Assembly (NCBI GenBank): GCA_903930515.1
Contig: CAIYYW010000357.1
Location: 1-30,779 of the forward strand
Direction of reading: 5' to 3'
Origin: an uncultured delta proteobacterium
Lineage (GTDB): Bacteria > RBG-13-61-14 > DRUE01
DNA: 30,779 bases
Shown here: positions 14,856 through 22,291 of the stretch, piece by piece
Layout: every line of letters begins with the position of its first letter
Position numbering within the stretch: the first letter of the stretch is position 1
Notes under the pieces: generated by a model
Databases searched by the model: none
What the model was told of the DNA's origin: nothing
What the model saw: only the letters and a program-made list of their open reading frames with translations
Program-made: the position numbers and the translations under genes

Positions 14856-14884
14856 TTGACAAGGATGGAGGGGTTTGCTAAGTT
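14856..14884 (+). promoter_or_regulatory. Promoter of the SCP2-to-hydrolase operon
   Basis: A perfect TTGACA is followed after 17 bases by TAAGTT, with TGC directly before it (extended -10). Transcription would begin near 14891, leaving a leader of about 46 bases before the ribosome binding site AGGAGG and the ATG at 14937. It is the only good promoter seen before the eight-gene run to 23509. The rest of the 219-bp gap (14718-14936) shows nothing else I can support. Confidence 0.5.
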
Positions 14885-14936
14885 TGCGCTTGATCAATAA
14901 AATTGACACAAACCAAAAAACAGGAGGAAAGCAAGT

Positions 14937-15506
14937 ATGGATTCAAAGGTTCCGAAAAATGTGACGGTTGATGAGTTTTTTAAGGTCTATGTTCCCAAAC
15001 AATTCCAGGAAACCCTGGGCAATCTGGAAGTGTCGGCCATGGCCGGCAAGGAATTCACGGTGCAGTTCAATATTGACGACAAAAAATATTGCCTGCGGAT
15101 CAAGGACGGCAAGAACCTGGAAGTGATCCCGGGCGGGATTGACAAGGCCATGCTCGCGATCGGGATCAGCGAGGAATTCTGGAGGGACGCGGTCACGGGC
15201 AAAGCCGCGGGCGCAACCGACCAGTTTACGGATCCGCGCCAGGCGGCCAACCTTGATCGTTACAATACCCTGCTCTCCACCAAAGGGACCATGAATGTGG
15301 AGTTGTCGCAGCCGGACGGCAAGGTCGCGCCCTTGAAAATGGTGTTTAACGGCGAGTCCAGCCCTAATGTCACCATGCGCATCAGCCTTTCCGACTGGAT
15401 TGGGATGCAAAAGAAGGAAACCGACGGACAGGCCTTGTTTATGGCAGGCAAGATGCAGGTTGACGGCGATATGATGTTTTTGATTCAGTTGCAATCGCTG
15501 ATCTAG
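14937..15506 (+). CDS. SCP2-like sterol/lipid carrier domain protein
   Basis: This 189-residue protein has the features of an SCP2 (sterol carrier protein 2) domain. N-terminal helices are followed by strands (KEFTVQFNIDDKKYCLRIKD) and a DKAMLAIGISEEFWRDAVTG segment. The closing block DWIGMQKKETDGQALFMAGK, then MQVDGDMMFLIQL, is the family's hydrophobic-tunnel end. Such domains hold lipids, sterols or acyl-CoAs for enzymes. There is no signal peptide, so it acts in the cytoplasm. The insert between the two SCP2 halves makes it longer than the minimal 110-residue domain. CAGGAGG upstream gives a strong ribosome binding site. It is the first gene of a tight operon with acyl-CoA dehydrogenases, so it may present a hydrophobic acyl substrate to them. 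Confidence 0.7.
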   Translation: MDSKVPKNVTVDEFFKVYVPKQFQETLGNLEVSAMAGKEFTVQFNIDDKKYCLRIKDGKNLEVIPGGIDKAMLAIGISEEFWRDAVTGKAAGATDQFTDPRQAANLDRYNTLLSTKGTMNVELSQPDGKVAPLKMVFNGESSPNVTMRISLSDWIGMQKKETDGQALFMAGKMQVDGDMMFLIQLQSLI

Positions 15507-15562
15507 CCAAGGGTGGTCTGATCGGCCAAGATTTTAATCGTCTGATCCGGAAAGGAGCAGTT

Positions 15563-16879
15563 ATGTCCGGTCTGGAAATAAAAATCAAGGACTTCGCGCG
15601 CGCCCAGGGAGTTGAATTGGTGGGCGTTGCCGGGCCGGAACGACTGGACGGGCCGCCTTCGCTTGATCCCGCTTACACGCTGAGCGGGGCGCAATCCATA
15701 ATTTCCCTGGCCCTGCCTATGAAGGTTTCCGCCATCTACGATTTCCTGGGCAAGAAATCTCCGGCGCCGCATAATATGGATCAACTGCTCGGCAATCAAA
15801 AGATGCACCGGATCTGCAAGAGTCTGGAACAATACCTTCAATCGCTCGGTCCTCGGGCAAAAGCGGTCCCGCCCAACAACACCTACCGGAGATCGCCGGA
15901 TGTGTTCGCCACCCATCCGAGTTTTTCGCACCGGTTCGGGGCGATCGTCGCCGGGATCGCGGCGCAGGGCTGGAGCGGAAATGTGATGACCAGGGAATAC
16001 GGCGCGGCCGTCTATCTCGGGACCGTGGTGACCGACGCGGTCCTGGCCAGCGACCCGCTCCTGCCTCCGCGATATTTCATTGACAACTACTGTTACAAAT
16101 GCAAGCTCTGCGACAAGGTCTGCCCGTCCGGAATGTTCCAGGCAGAGGGCGAGGAATATGTGCTCCTGAACGGAGAGCTTCATCCGCGCGGAAAACGGGG
16201 GAGTATTGACCTGTGCAACATCTCCTGCTTCGGCCTGCATGGACTTTCGCGCGACCGGAAATGGACCAGTTGGGGCAGGCATTGGATCAGCGCCTGGATC
16301 GAGCATGAACCCGACCCGGCCAACAAAAGAAAAATCCGACAGGCCCTGCTGGCCAAGGGTTCCCGGACAGGCGACTCCACGCTCAGATACGATTTGATCC
16401 GGCGGCTGGGGAGCATGCTCTGGCCCGAGGATTGGATCAAAGCCATGTCCGGGCTGGAGAACCCGCCGCAGGACGAACTGGAGCGGAATAAGGTTCTGTC
16501 CGAATACGCGGAGAAGGTCGGGATCAAGGGACTCAAGGATTTCAATGTGATCACCTGCGGCCAGTGCGCGCTGGTGTGCGGGCCGAACCTGAAGGAGACC
16601 GGGGACCGGTATCACTGCCTGATCGAGTCGGGGTTGGTGGTTCCGGGACCGGAGGGGAGGATGGTGAACGCGGCCACATTTGAGCAAGCCCTGGAAATCC
16701 GCAAGCAATATCCGCAAAAGATCGGCAAGGCAGAGATGGGCAGAGACGCGCGGGCGGGAGCCAAGCTCTGGCACAAATTTTATTTCGGGATTGAACCGAA
16801 ATCCATCCTTCAAAACCTGCTTTACCGGCGCAAGCTGAAGAAAGCCGCGGCCAAAGCAGGCAAGTCTTTGCCAACCTGA
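15563..16879 (+). CDS. QueG/reductive-dehalogenase-like two-cluster Fe-S protein
   Basis: This 438-residue cytoplasmic protein has a QueG-like N-terminal half: VELVGVAGPERLDGPP at 18-32, then SGAQSIISLALPM at 41-53. A ferredoxin-like region follows, with CYKCKLCDKVCP at 177-188 (Cys177, 180, 183, 187) and CGQCALVCG at 332-340 (Cys332, 335, 339). Cys218 or Cys222 may complete the second site. QueG and reductive dehalogenases share this plan and use cobalamin plus two [4Fe-4S] clusters for one-electron reductions. It is longer than QueG and lacks a Tat signal, so it is neither a typical QueG nor a respiratory dehalogenase. AAGGAG at 15552-15557 supports the start. The next gene resembles a haloalkane dehalogenase. 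The true substrate is unknown, and it could also be only an electron carrier for the dehydrogenases. Confidence 0.65.
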   Translation: MSGLEIKIKDFARAQGVELVGVAGPERLDGPPSLDPAYTLSGAQSIISLALPMKVSAIYDFLGKKSPAPHNMDQLLGNQKMHRICKSLEQYLQSLGPRAKAVPPNNTYRRSPDVFATHPSFSHRFGAIVAGIAAQGWSGNVMTREYGAAVYLGTVVTDAVLASDPLLPPRYFIDNYCYKCKLCDKVCPSGMFQAEGEEYVLLNGELHPRGKRGSIDLCNISCFGLHGLSRDRKWTSWGRHWISAWIEHEPDPANKRKIRQALLAKGSRTGDSTLRYDLIRRLGSMLWPEDWIKAMSGLENPPQDELERNKVLSEYAEKVGIKGLKDFNVITCGQCALVCGPNLKETGDRYHCLIESGLVVPGPEGRMVNAATFEQALEIRKQYPQKIGKAEMGRDARAGAKLWHKFYFGIEPKSILQNLLYRRKLKKAAAKAGKSLPT

Positions 16880-16901
16880 TATAATAACCGGGGAGGTTAC
16901 C

Positions 16902-17819
16902 ATGCCCATTCTCAGGACTCCGGAGGAGCGGTTTTTAAATCTGCCGGGATTTCCGTTCAAGCCGAACTACACGGAAATTTTCGGGGCGCGCGTGCATTAT
17001 CTTGACGAGGGATCGGGCGAGCCGATCCTCTGTTTGCACGGCGAGCCGAGTTGGTCTTATCTTTACCGCAAGATGATCCCGGTCCTGGCGAAAAAATATC
17101 GCGCGCTCGCCCCTGATTTCATCGGGTTCGGGCGGTCGGACAAGTTCAGCGAGGTTTCCGATTACACCTATCAGATGCACCGCGATACCATCATCAAATT
17201 CATTGAGGCGATCAAGCTGGAGGGGATCACGCTGGTGGTTCAGGACTGGGGAGGGCTGATCGGACTCCGGGTGGCGACGATGCTCCCGGAGAAAATCGCC
17301 CGGCTGGTGATTATGAACACCGGGCTGCCGACCGGGGAGCACCCGATGCCGGAGCCGTTTATGAAATGGCGTAATTTCGTGGAGAAAACCCCGGACCTTC
17401 CGATTGGAATGATCTTCCGCAATTCCACCTTTTTCGGAAAACAAATTTCCGACCGGGTGATCGCGGGATACCAGGCGCCCTTCCCGGACAGCAGCTACCA
17501 GGCGGGCGCGCGGGCGTTTCCGCTGATGGTCCCGATCAAGTTGGATGATCCGGCCGCGGCGGAGCTGAGAAAAGCGCGGGACGGGATGATGAAATGGAAT
17601 AAGCCGGCGTTGGTGATGTTCTCGGACCAGGACCCGATTACCCGGGGCGCGGACAAACTTTTTCGGGCCTGGATCCCCACGGCCAAGGATCAGCCGGAGA
17701 TTGTGATCAAGGACGCGGGACATTTTTTGCAGGAAGATAAAGGCGAGGAAATCGCGGGGCATATTTTGGAATTCATTGAGCGGACGCCGCTTAGGCGGAA
17801 AGGGAAAAGGAATGAATGA
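16902..17819 (+). CDS. Haloalkane-dehalogenase-like alpha/beta hydrolase
   Basis: This 305-residue protein aligns well with the subfamily I haloalkane dehalogenase DhlA. The oxyanion segment LHGEPSWSYLYRKMIP is at 45-60 and the nucleophile elbow VVQDWGG at 112-118, with Asp115 and halide-binding Trp116. The acid is Asp244 in SDQDP and the base is His274 in DAGHFLQED. APFPDSSYQAG at 192-202 in the cap is also shared. The catalytic triad is complete. By hand alignment the second halide-binding Trp of DhlA (Trp175) falls on Met170, and the Asn used by other subfamilies is Glu48 here. Dehalogenase activity is therefore not certain, and another C-X or ester hydrolysis is possible. No signal peptide is seen. 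It starts 22 bases after the Fe-S gene and overlaps the next gene by 8 bases. Confidence 0.75.
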   Translation: MPILRTPEERFLNLPGFPFKPNYTEIFGARVHYLDEGSGEPILCLHGEPSWSYLYRKMIPVLAKKYRALAPDFIGFGRSDKFSEVSDYTYQMHRDTIIKFIEAIKLEGITLVVQDWGGLIGLRVATMLPEKIARLVIMNTGLPTGEHPMPEPFMKWRNFVEKTPDLPIGMIFRNSTFFGKQISDRVIAGYQAPFPDSSYQAGARAFPLMVPIKLDDPAAAELRKARDGMMKWNKPALVMFSDQDPITRGADKLFRAWIPTAKDQPEIVIKDAGHFLQEDKGEEIAGHILEFIERTPLRRKGKRNE

Positions 17820-19263
17820 CTATCTGAATGTTGAGATCAGCCGGAGGAGCCTGTTGGAAATGGCTCCCCGTCTGAAAATCCTCTCTCCGTTGATGCCGGA
17901 TTATGTTGCCGCCCTGGAAGAGTGGCAGGCCAAGGCCAGGGAATATGCGGAGAAATATATCCGGCCGAACGCCCTGGCGATTGATCTCAAATGCTCAAAA
18001 GACCCGCGTTATGTTGACTGGGACCTGATTAAGAAATCCACCCCTTACGGTTTCTTGTCGCTCCTGGTTCCCAAAAGCCTGGGGGGCGGCGGGCAGATGT
18101 GCACGGCGTTCGCGATTGTGATGGAAGAGCTTTGCGCGGGATGCGCCGGGATCGCCAATATTTTCGGCGCCAACGCCCTGGGCGTTTCCGGCATCCTGCT
18201 GGGCATGGATTTTTATCATTATGACCGGGCGCTTTTTGAACTGGCCGAGGGAGACCGCAAGGGCGAGCCGGTGATTTTCGCCGCGGCGATCACCGAGCCG
18301 TTGGCCGGGTCGGATGTTGAGGATCCGGTTTACTTGAAGAGCGCGAAGCTGATGACCGAGCTTAAGCCGGTTAAAGGCGGATACCTGGTGAACGGCCGCA
18401 AGGTGTTCATCAGCAACGGGTCCATCGCCAAATACACCACCCTGATCGCGCCGACCGACAAGAAGCGGCCGGTGGAAAGCATGAGCGCGGTCCTGGTCAA
18501 GCAGGGCGACCAGGGATTTTCAATCGGAAGGGTTGAGGAAAAAATGGGAATGAAGGGATGCCCGGCCGCGGAGCAGGTGTTTGAGGACTGCTTCGTTCCC
18601 AAAGAAAATCTGATTGGCGAGGAAGGAATAGCGGTGAATTTTATTGAGGTTGTGCTCGGGGCGTCGCGCGGGCCGGTCGGGGCGATCGCAACCGGCACGG
18701 CGCGCGGAGCGTTTGAGCGGGTCGTGGAGTTCGCGAAAAATCACAAGGCGGGCGGCAGAAGATTGATTGACCAGCAATGGGTGCAGATCAAGCTCGCGGA
18801 GATGGCCCGCAAGATTCATCTTGCCCGGCAGGCATATCTGGACAGCACGATGAGCTTTGATTTCACCGGAACCCCCAAATTGATGAGCACCCTTACCACC
18901 AAAATGCTCCTGGATCTCACCCCGCGTTGGGTTAGAAAAACCGCTCCCTTTACCAAGTTCCTCCGTTCAAAAACCGTCCAGAAAATAAAGGAGCGGATGG
19001 TTGAGAAAGAACTCAAACCCCAAGACCAGCGCGACATCCAGGTTTATTCCTCGCTCGCCAAAGTGACCGGGAGCGATGTGGCGATGGAAGTGGCTTATCA
19101 GGCCTTGCAGATCGCGGGCGCGTCCTCCTCTCTCCATCGCTATGAGCTGGAAAAAATTTACCGCGACGCCAAGCTGACCCAGATTTACGAGGGGACCAAC
19201 CAGTTGAACCGGCACAATATGTTCATAAACTTTTTCCCGGAGGAGGCGGCCCATGCCGAATGA
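17812..19263 (+). CDS. Acyl-CoA dehydrogenase, catalytically competent subunit
   Basis: This 483-residue flavoprotein is an acyl-CoA dehydrogenase. It has the FAD-contact segment AAAITEPLAGSDVE at 157-170, the FISNG strand at 199-203, and the C-terminal RDAKLTQIYEGTNQLNR with the catalytic base Glu460. It should remove two hydrogens from the alpha-beta bond of an acyl-CoA and pass electrons to a carrier. It is about 100 residues longer than typical members. The excess lies mainly in an insert of about 60 basic residues at about 349-410 (LTPRWVRKTAPFTKFLRSKT and onward) between the C-terminal helices. Start 17812 is chosen because AGGG lies 7 bases before it. The gene overlaps the hydrolase stop by 8 bases and the next dehydrogenase by 11, so all three are co-translated. 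Confidence 0.9.
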   Translation: MNDYLNVEISRRSLLEMAPRLKILSPLMPDYVAALEEWQAKAREYAEKYIRPNALAIDLKCSKDPRYVDWDLIKKSTPYGFLSLLVPKSLGGGGQMCTAFAIVMEELCAGCAGIANIFGANALGVSGILLGMDFYHYDRALFELAEGDRKGEPVIFAAAITEPLAGSDVEDPVYLKSAKLMTELKPVKGGYLVNGRKVFISNGSIAKYTTLIAPTDKKRPVESMSAVLVKQGDQGFSIGRVEEKMGMKGCPAAEQVFEDCFVPKENLIGEEGIAVNFIEVVLGASRGPVGAIATGTARGAFERVVEFAKNHKAGGRRLIDQQWVQIKLAEMARKIHLARQAYLDSTMSFDFTGTPKLMSTLTTKMLLDLTPRWVRKTAPFTKFLRSKTVQKIKERMVEKELKPQDQRDIQVYSSLAKVTGSDVAMEVAYQALQIAGASSSLHRYELEKIYRDAKLTQIYEGTNQLNRHNMFINFFPEEAAHAE

Positions 19264-20356
19264 AACGAACCGATATCGGGAGTTGGAACTGAGCGCGTCC
19301 AAATTCGCGGCCCGCTGGATTGAGCCGTTCGCCGCGGAGCTTGACCACACCGGCCCGGCTTTCCCAACGCAAGCTTTTGCAGCCGGAATTGAAGCCGGGT
19401 TTGACCGGCTGCTTTTGCCGGAAAGCGCGGGCGGGTCTGGATTTGAGCTGTCTGATTTTTGCGCCCTGATCAGGACCCTGGCCCAAACCTGCGCCGGGCA
19501 CGCGATGGTCTTCGGCGTGCATATCGCCCTGGTCAAATCTCTCTCTGAACTCGCAACTGAAAATTCCCGCGTTTTGCTGGAACGGGTCCTTGCCTCCGGC
19601 CGGCCCGTCGGGATTGCGTTGCCGGATATGATTTCGCTGGACCGGATTGAAACCGAGCTCAAGATTGATCCGGCCGCGAAAATTTCCGGCCCGGCCGGGC
19701 TTGCGATCAATCTTGCTCCAAATGGTTTTATCATTGCCTTTGCCCAAAATGACAAAGGCGTTCCGGCCGCGCTGATGATTGAAAGCGATGCGAAAGATCT
19801 TTTGGCCGGCCCGGAATTGGCCATCGGACTGCGGGCGATGCCGGCCGCGGAACTCAAGCTTGAGGGAAAAAGTATCGGCCGCGCCAACATCGTCTGCGAA
19901 TCGGAACAGGCGTTAAAATTATTCCGGAGCATCATCGTAAATGTTTGCTTCGCGGTTTCCGCCTCCAGCCTGGGCACGATGGAAAAGGCGTCACAGAAAG
20001 CCTTCGCCTACGCCAACGAGCGCTACCAGGGATCCAGGATGATCATTGACCATTCACATTTGAAAAATATTCTCGGAGCAATTTCCGCGAAAGCGGCAGC
20101 CGGACGGGGAGCGGTTTTCAACGCCGCTTCGGATCCGGCCGATTTTTTGAGCGCTCTCCAAACCAAGGTCCGGGTCACCGATTCCGCGGTTCAGGTCTGT
20201 GCCGATGCCGTGCAAATTTTGGGCGGATACGGATATATGCGGGAATACGGCCTGGAAAAAATGATGCGCGACTCGGCATTGCTCTCGCTGCTTCCGCTTT
20301 CCAACGCTAGGGCCGAGCTGGCAATTGCCGATGCGGAAAAGAAAAAATTGGGATGA
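19253..20356 (+). CDS. Acyl-CoA dehydrogenase-like subunit lacking the catalytic glutamate
   Basis: This 367-residue protein has the acyl-CoA dehydrogenase helical domains. These include an N-terminal helix bundle, LLLPESAGGSGFELSDF at 53-69, a C-terminal bundle with AVQILGGYGYMREYGLEKMM at 319-338, then RDSALLSLLPLSNARAEL. The tract that normally reads IYEGT is LLPLS here, so Pro348 stands where the catalytic Glu should be. The middle FAD-contact motif TEPxxGSD is also missing, replaced by ALPDMISLD. It is therefore unlikely to be active alone and is probably the partner subunit of the dehydrogenase encoded just upstream, with an 11-base gene overlap. In the steroid-degrading mycobacterial dehydrogenases, two unlike subunits share active sites, which is a fitting precedent. 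GGAGGAGG supports the start. Confidence 0.8.
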   Translation: MPNETNRYRELELSASKFAARWIEPFAAELDHTGPAFPTQAFAAGIEAGFDRLLLPESAGGSGFELSDFCALIRTLAQTCAGHAMVFGVHIALVKSLSELATENSRVLLERVLASGRPVGIALPDMISLDRIETELKIDPAAKISGPAGLAINLAPNGFIIAFAQNDKGVPAALMIESDAKDLLAGPELAIGLRAMPAAELKLEGKSIGRANIVCESEQALKLFRSIIVNVCFAVSASSLGTMEKASQKAFAYANERYQGSRMIIDHSHLKNILGAISAKAAAGRGAVFNAASDPADFLSALQTKVRVTDSAVQVCADAVQILGGYGYMREYGLEKMMRDSALLSLLPLSNARAELAIADAEKKKLG

Positions 20357-20372
20357 CCAAAAGAGGGGCAAG

Positions 20373-21137
20373 ATGAAAGGGGATTTTTTCAAGGGGATCA
20401 AGCAATGGGAATTTGAAGCGCAGGGACGGAAAGGCATGCTGCCGGTATTTTATTATGACAATTCCTCAATGAGCGCGATTTACACGGCCAAGACCTCCGA
20501 GGCGAGGAAGCTGCTGCCGCTTAAGGAAATGAACCCGGTGGAATTTTTACCGGGAAGGTGCCTGGTGGCGTTCACCGCCTTTGAATACCGCAAGACCGAC
20601 ATTGACCCCTACAACGAATTCAGCATCGCCTTCCTGATTTCCTACAACCGGGCGCAAATCCCCGGCCTGACCGCGTTGAAGGGATTGTTAGCCAACACCT
20701 TCAGCGCCTATGTCTGGCAATTGCCGGTGACCACCGAGATCGCCCGGATCGGCGGGGTGGAGCTTTTCGGGTATCCGAAATTCCTCGCCGGGATCAAGTT
20801 CAACCAGGGCAAGGAATGGCGGGAATGCGAACTCTCCGAGGGCAACAGAAAAATCCTCAACTTCCGGGGCAAGGTCCTGCCCGGAAGCCCGGCAAAAGTA
20901 ACCCGCTATGTCACTTACTCGGTCCTGGACCGGATTCCGCTGGCGGCGAATATTTATACCAATCCGCTGGAATTCAAACAGAGCATCAGCGGCGACGACG
21001 CCGCGGTTGAATTGGGGGATCATCAGATCGCCGAGACCCTGAAACAGATCGGCCTGAGCAAGAAGCCGCTCGTTTACCAGTTCTCGCCGCTGACCGAGGT
21101 GATCCTGTTTGGAGGGAGAAATTTAATTGACCACTGA
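20373..21137 (+). CDS. Acetoacetate-decarboxylase-like (ADC superfamily) protein
   Basis: This 254-residue protein belongs to the ADC superfamily. Its best mark is VELFGYPKFLAGI at 129-141, matching the RELSAYPKKLGYP segment of clostridial acetoacetate decarboxylase. Lys136 aligns with the Schiff-base lysine. The neighbouring lysine that lowers its pKa in true decarboxylases is Phe137 here, so plain acetoacetate decarboxylation is doubtful. Other superfamily members act as aldolase-dehydratases or on other keto acids. Start 20373 is preferred over in-frame codons upstream because AGGGG precedes it and the overlap with the dehydrogenase is avoided. The gap to that gene is 16 bases. It is part of the operon and may act on a 3-keto or 2-keto intermediate. 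Confidence 0.7.
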   Translation: MKGDFFKGIKQWEFEAQGRKGMLPVFYYDNSSMSAIYTAKTSEARKLLPLKEMNPVEFLPGRCLVAFTAFEYRKTDIDPYNEFSIAFLISYNRAQIPGLTALKGLLANTFSAYVWQLPVTTEIARIGGVELFGYPKFLAGIKFNQGKEWRECELSEGNRKILNFRGKVLPGSPAKVTRYVTYSVLDRIPLAANIYTNPLEFKQSISGDDAAVELGDHQIAETLKQIGLSKKPLVYQFSPLTEVILFGGRNLIDH

Positions 21138-21156
21138 AAATTTGCGGGAGAATAAA

Positions 21157-22263
21157 ATGAGCGGAAACGATCCCTATTTAAAAATCTATGAAAAAATTGA
21201 ACGCGGCCCCCTGGGCGCGCCCAAGGCGGGCGGAGAAGTTTCCCAGGCCTTCCTGGCTTTTTTAAAACTGGTCTATACCCCGGATCAAGCCCAAGTGGTT
21301 CAGCAACTGGAGGTTCCTTACAGGTTTAAAAAGATTCCGGAGATAGCCCAGGCCGCGGGCAGGGATGAGGCCGCGGTGAAAAGCGCGCTTGACGCCCTGG
21401 CCGGAAAATGCGCGATCATCGGGATCAATGATATGTATTGCCTGCCGATGATTCCGATGCTTCTGAACAACCATCAGTTTTATGCCCGGCTCCAGCCGGA
21501 AGACCTGGAGGCCGCGAAATTATACCAGCAGTTTTTTATCAAGGAAGGCTTTTACAAATATTATGAAAGTTCGGAAAAAGGCACGCCGACTATGCGGGTG
21601 ATCCCGGTGCGGCGCTCGTTGGAGCCGAGCCAGAAAATTCTGGATACCGAAGAGGCGCATAAAATCATTCAATCCGCCAATCACCTGGCCCTGGTTCCCT
21701 GCCCGTGCCGGACCCGGACGGAAAAACTCGGGATCCGGGAATGCAAAGATAAATACCCGATCGGGTTCTGCATTATGACCAATGCCTCGGCGCTGGTTTT
21801 TGAAAAAGCCGGGTTGGGAAAAAGGGTGACGCCGGAGCAGGCTGCAAAATATTTTGACGAGATGCAGGACCTGGGCCTGGTCGGGATCACGGAAAACTAT
21901 CAGGACAAAAATCACGATGTGATCTGCTTATGCTGTGATTGCTGCTGCTCGCAGGTGCGGGGAAGGACCAGGTGGGAAAACCCGCTGGCCGTCGCCCCGG
22001 CCAACTTCGTTCCGGAAGCGAACGAGGATTGCATCCTGTGCGGGGATTGCGAGGAAAGATGTTTCTTTTCCGCGATCACTCTGGATGAGAAACTGGGGAG
22101 GGCCGTGGCGGACCCGAATAAATGCCTGGGTTGCGGAGTCTGCGCCATCGGCTGCCCGCAATCCGCGCTAAGACTCAAAAGGTTGGAACGACACACTCCG
22201 TTCGCGGGCCCGCGCGAGCTTTATTCAAAGGTTGCCGAAGAAAATAAGCGCGGGAAAAATTGA
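21157..22263 (+). CDS. Cysteine-rich ferredoxin-type protein with N-terminal helix-turn-helix-like domain
   Basis: This 368-residue protein joins three parts. Residues about 28-100 look like a winged-helix domain (KIPEIAQAAGRDEAAVKSAL, then a short helix and a wing). The middle has unusual cysteine groups: CPC at 182-184, Cys196, Cys205, and CLCCDCCC at 257-264. The C-terminus holds two classical [4Fe-4S] motifs, CILCGDCEERC at 292-302 and CLGCGVCAIGCP at 323-334. The C-terminal clusters suit electron transfer. The cysteine-rich middle could hold another cluster or metal. GGGAG at 21146-21150 supports the start at 21157. The gene lies in the acyl-CoA dehydrogenase operon and could accept electrons from it. 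An HTH-like front could also regulate the operon by redox state. I cannot tell which. Confidence 0.75.
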   Translation: MSGNDPYLKIYEKIERGPLGAPKAGGEVSQAFLAFLKLVYTPDQAQVVQQLEVPYRFKKIPEIAQAAGRDEAAVKSALDALAGKCAIIGINDMYCLPMIPMLLNNHQFYARLQPEDLEAAKLYQQFFIKEGFYKYYESSEKGTPTMRVIPVRRSLEPSQKILDTEEAHKIIQSANHLALVPCPCRTRTEKLGIRECKDKYPIGFCIMTNASALVFEKAGLGKRVTPEQAAKYFDEMQDLGLVGITENYQDKNHDVICLCCDCCCSQVRGRTRWENPLAVAPANFVPEANEDCILCGDCEERCFFSAITLDEKLGRAVADPNKCLGCGVCAIGCPQSALRLKRLERHTPFAGPRELYSKVAEENKRGKN

Positions 22264-22291
22264 GCCGCGCTGCTTAAAAGGGGGGAACAAA

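Noticed and set aside
15503-16960. 485-residue minus-strand open frame opposite the QueG-like gene
   Set aside because: It covers a gene with complete cluster motifs and gives an Arg/His/Pro-rich peptide with no family pattern. GC-rich coding often leaves the opposite frame open.
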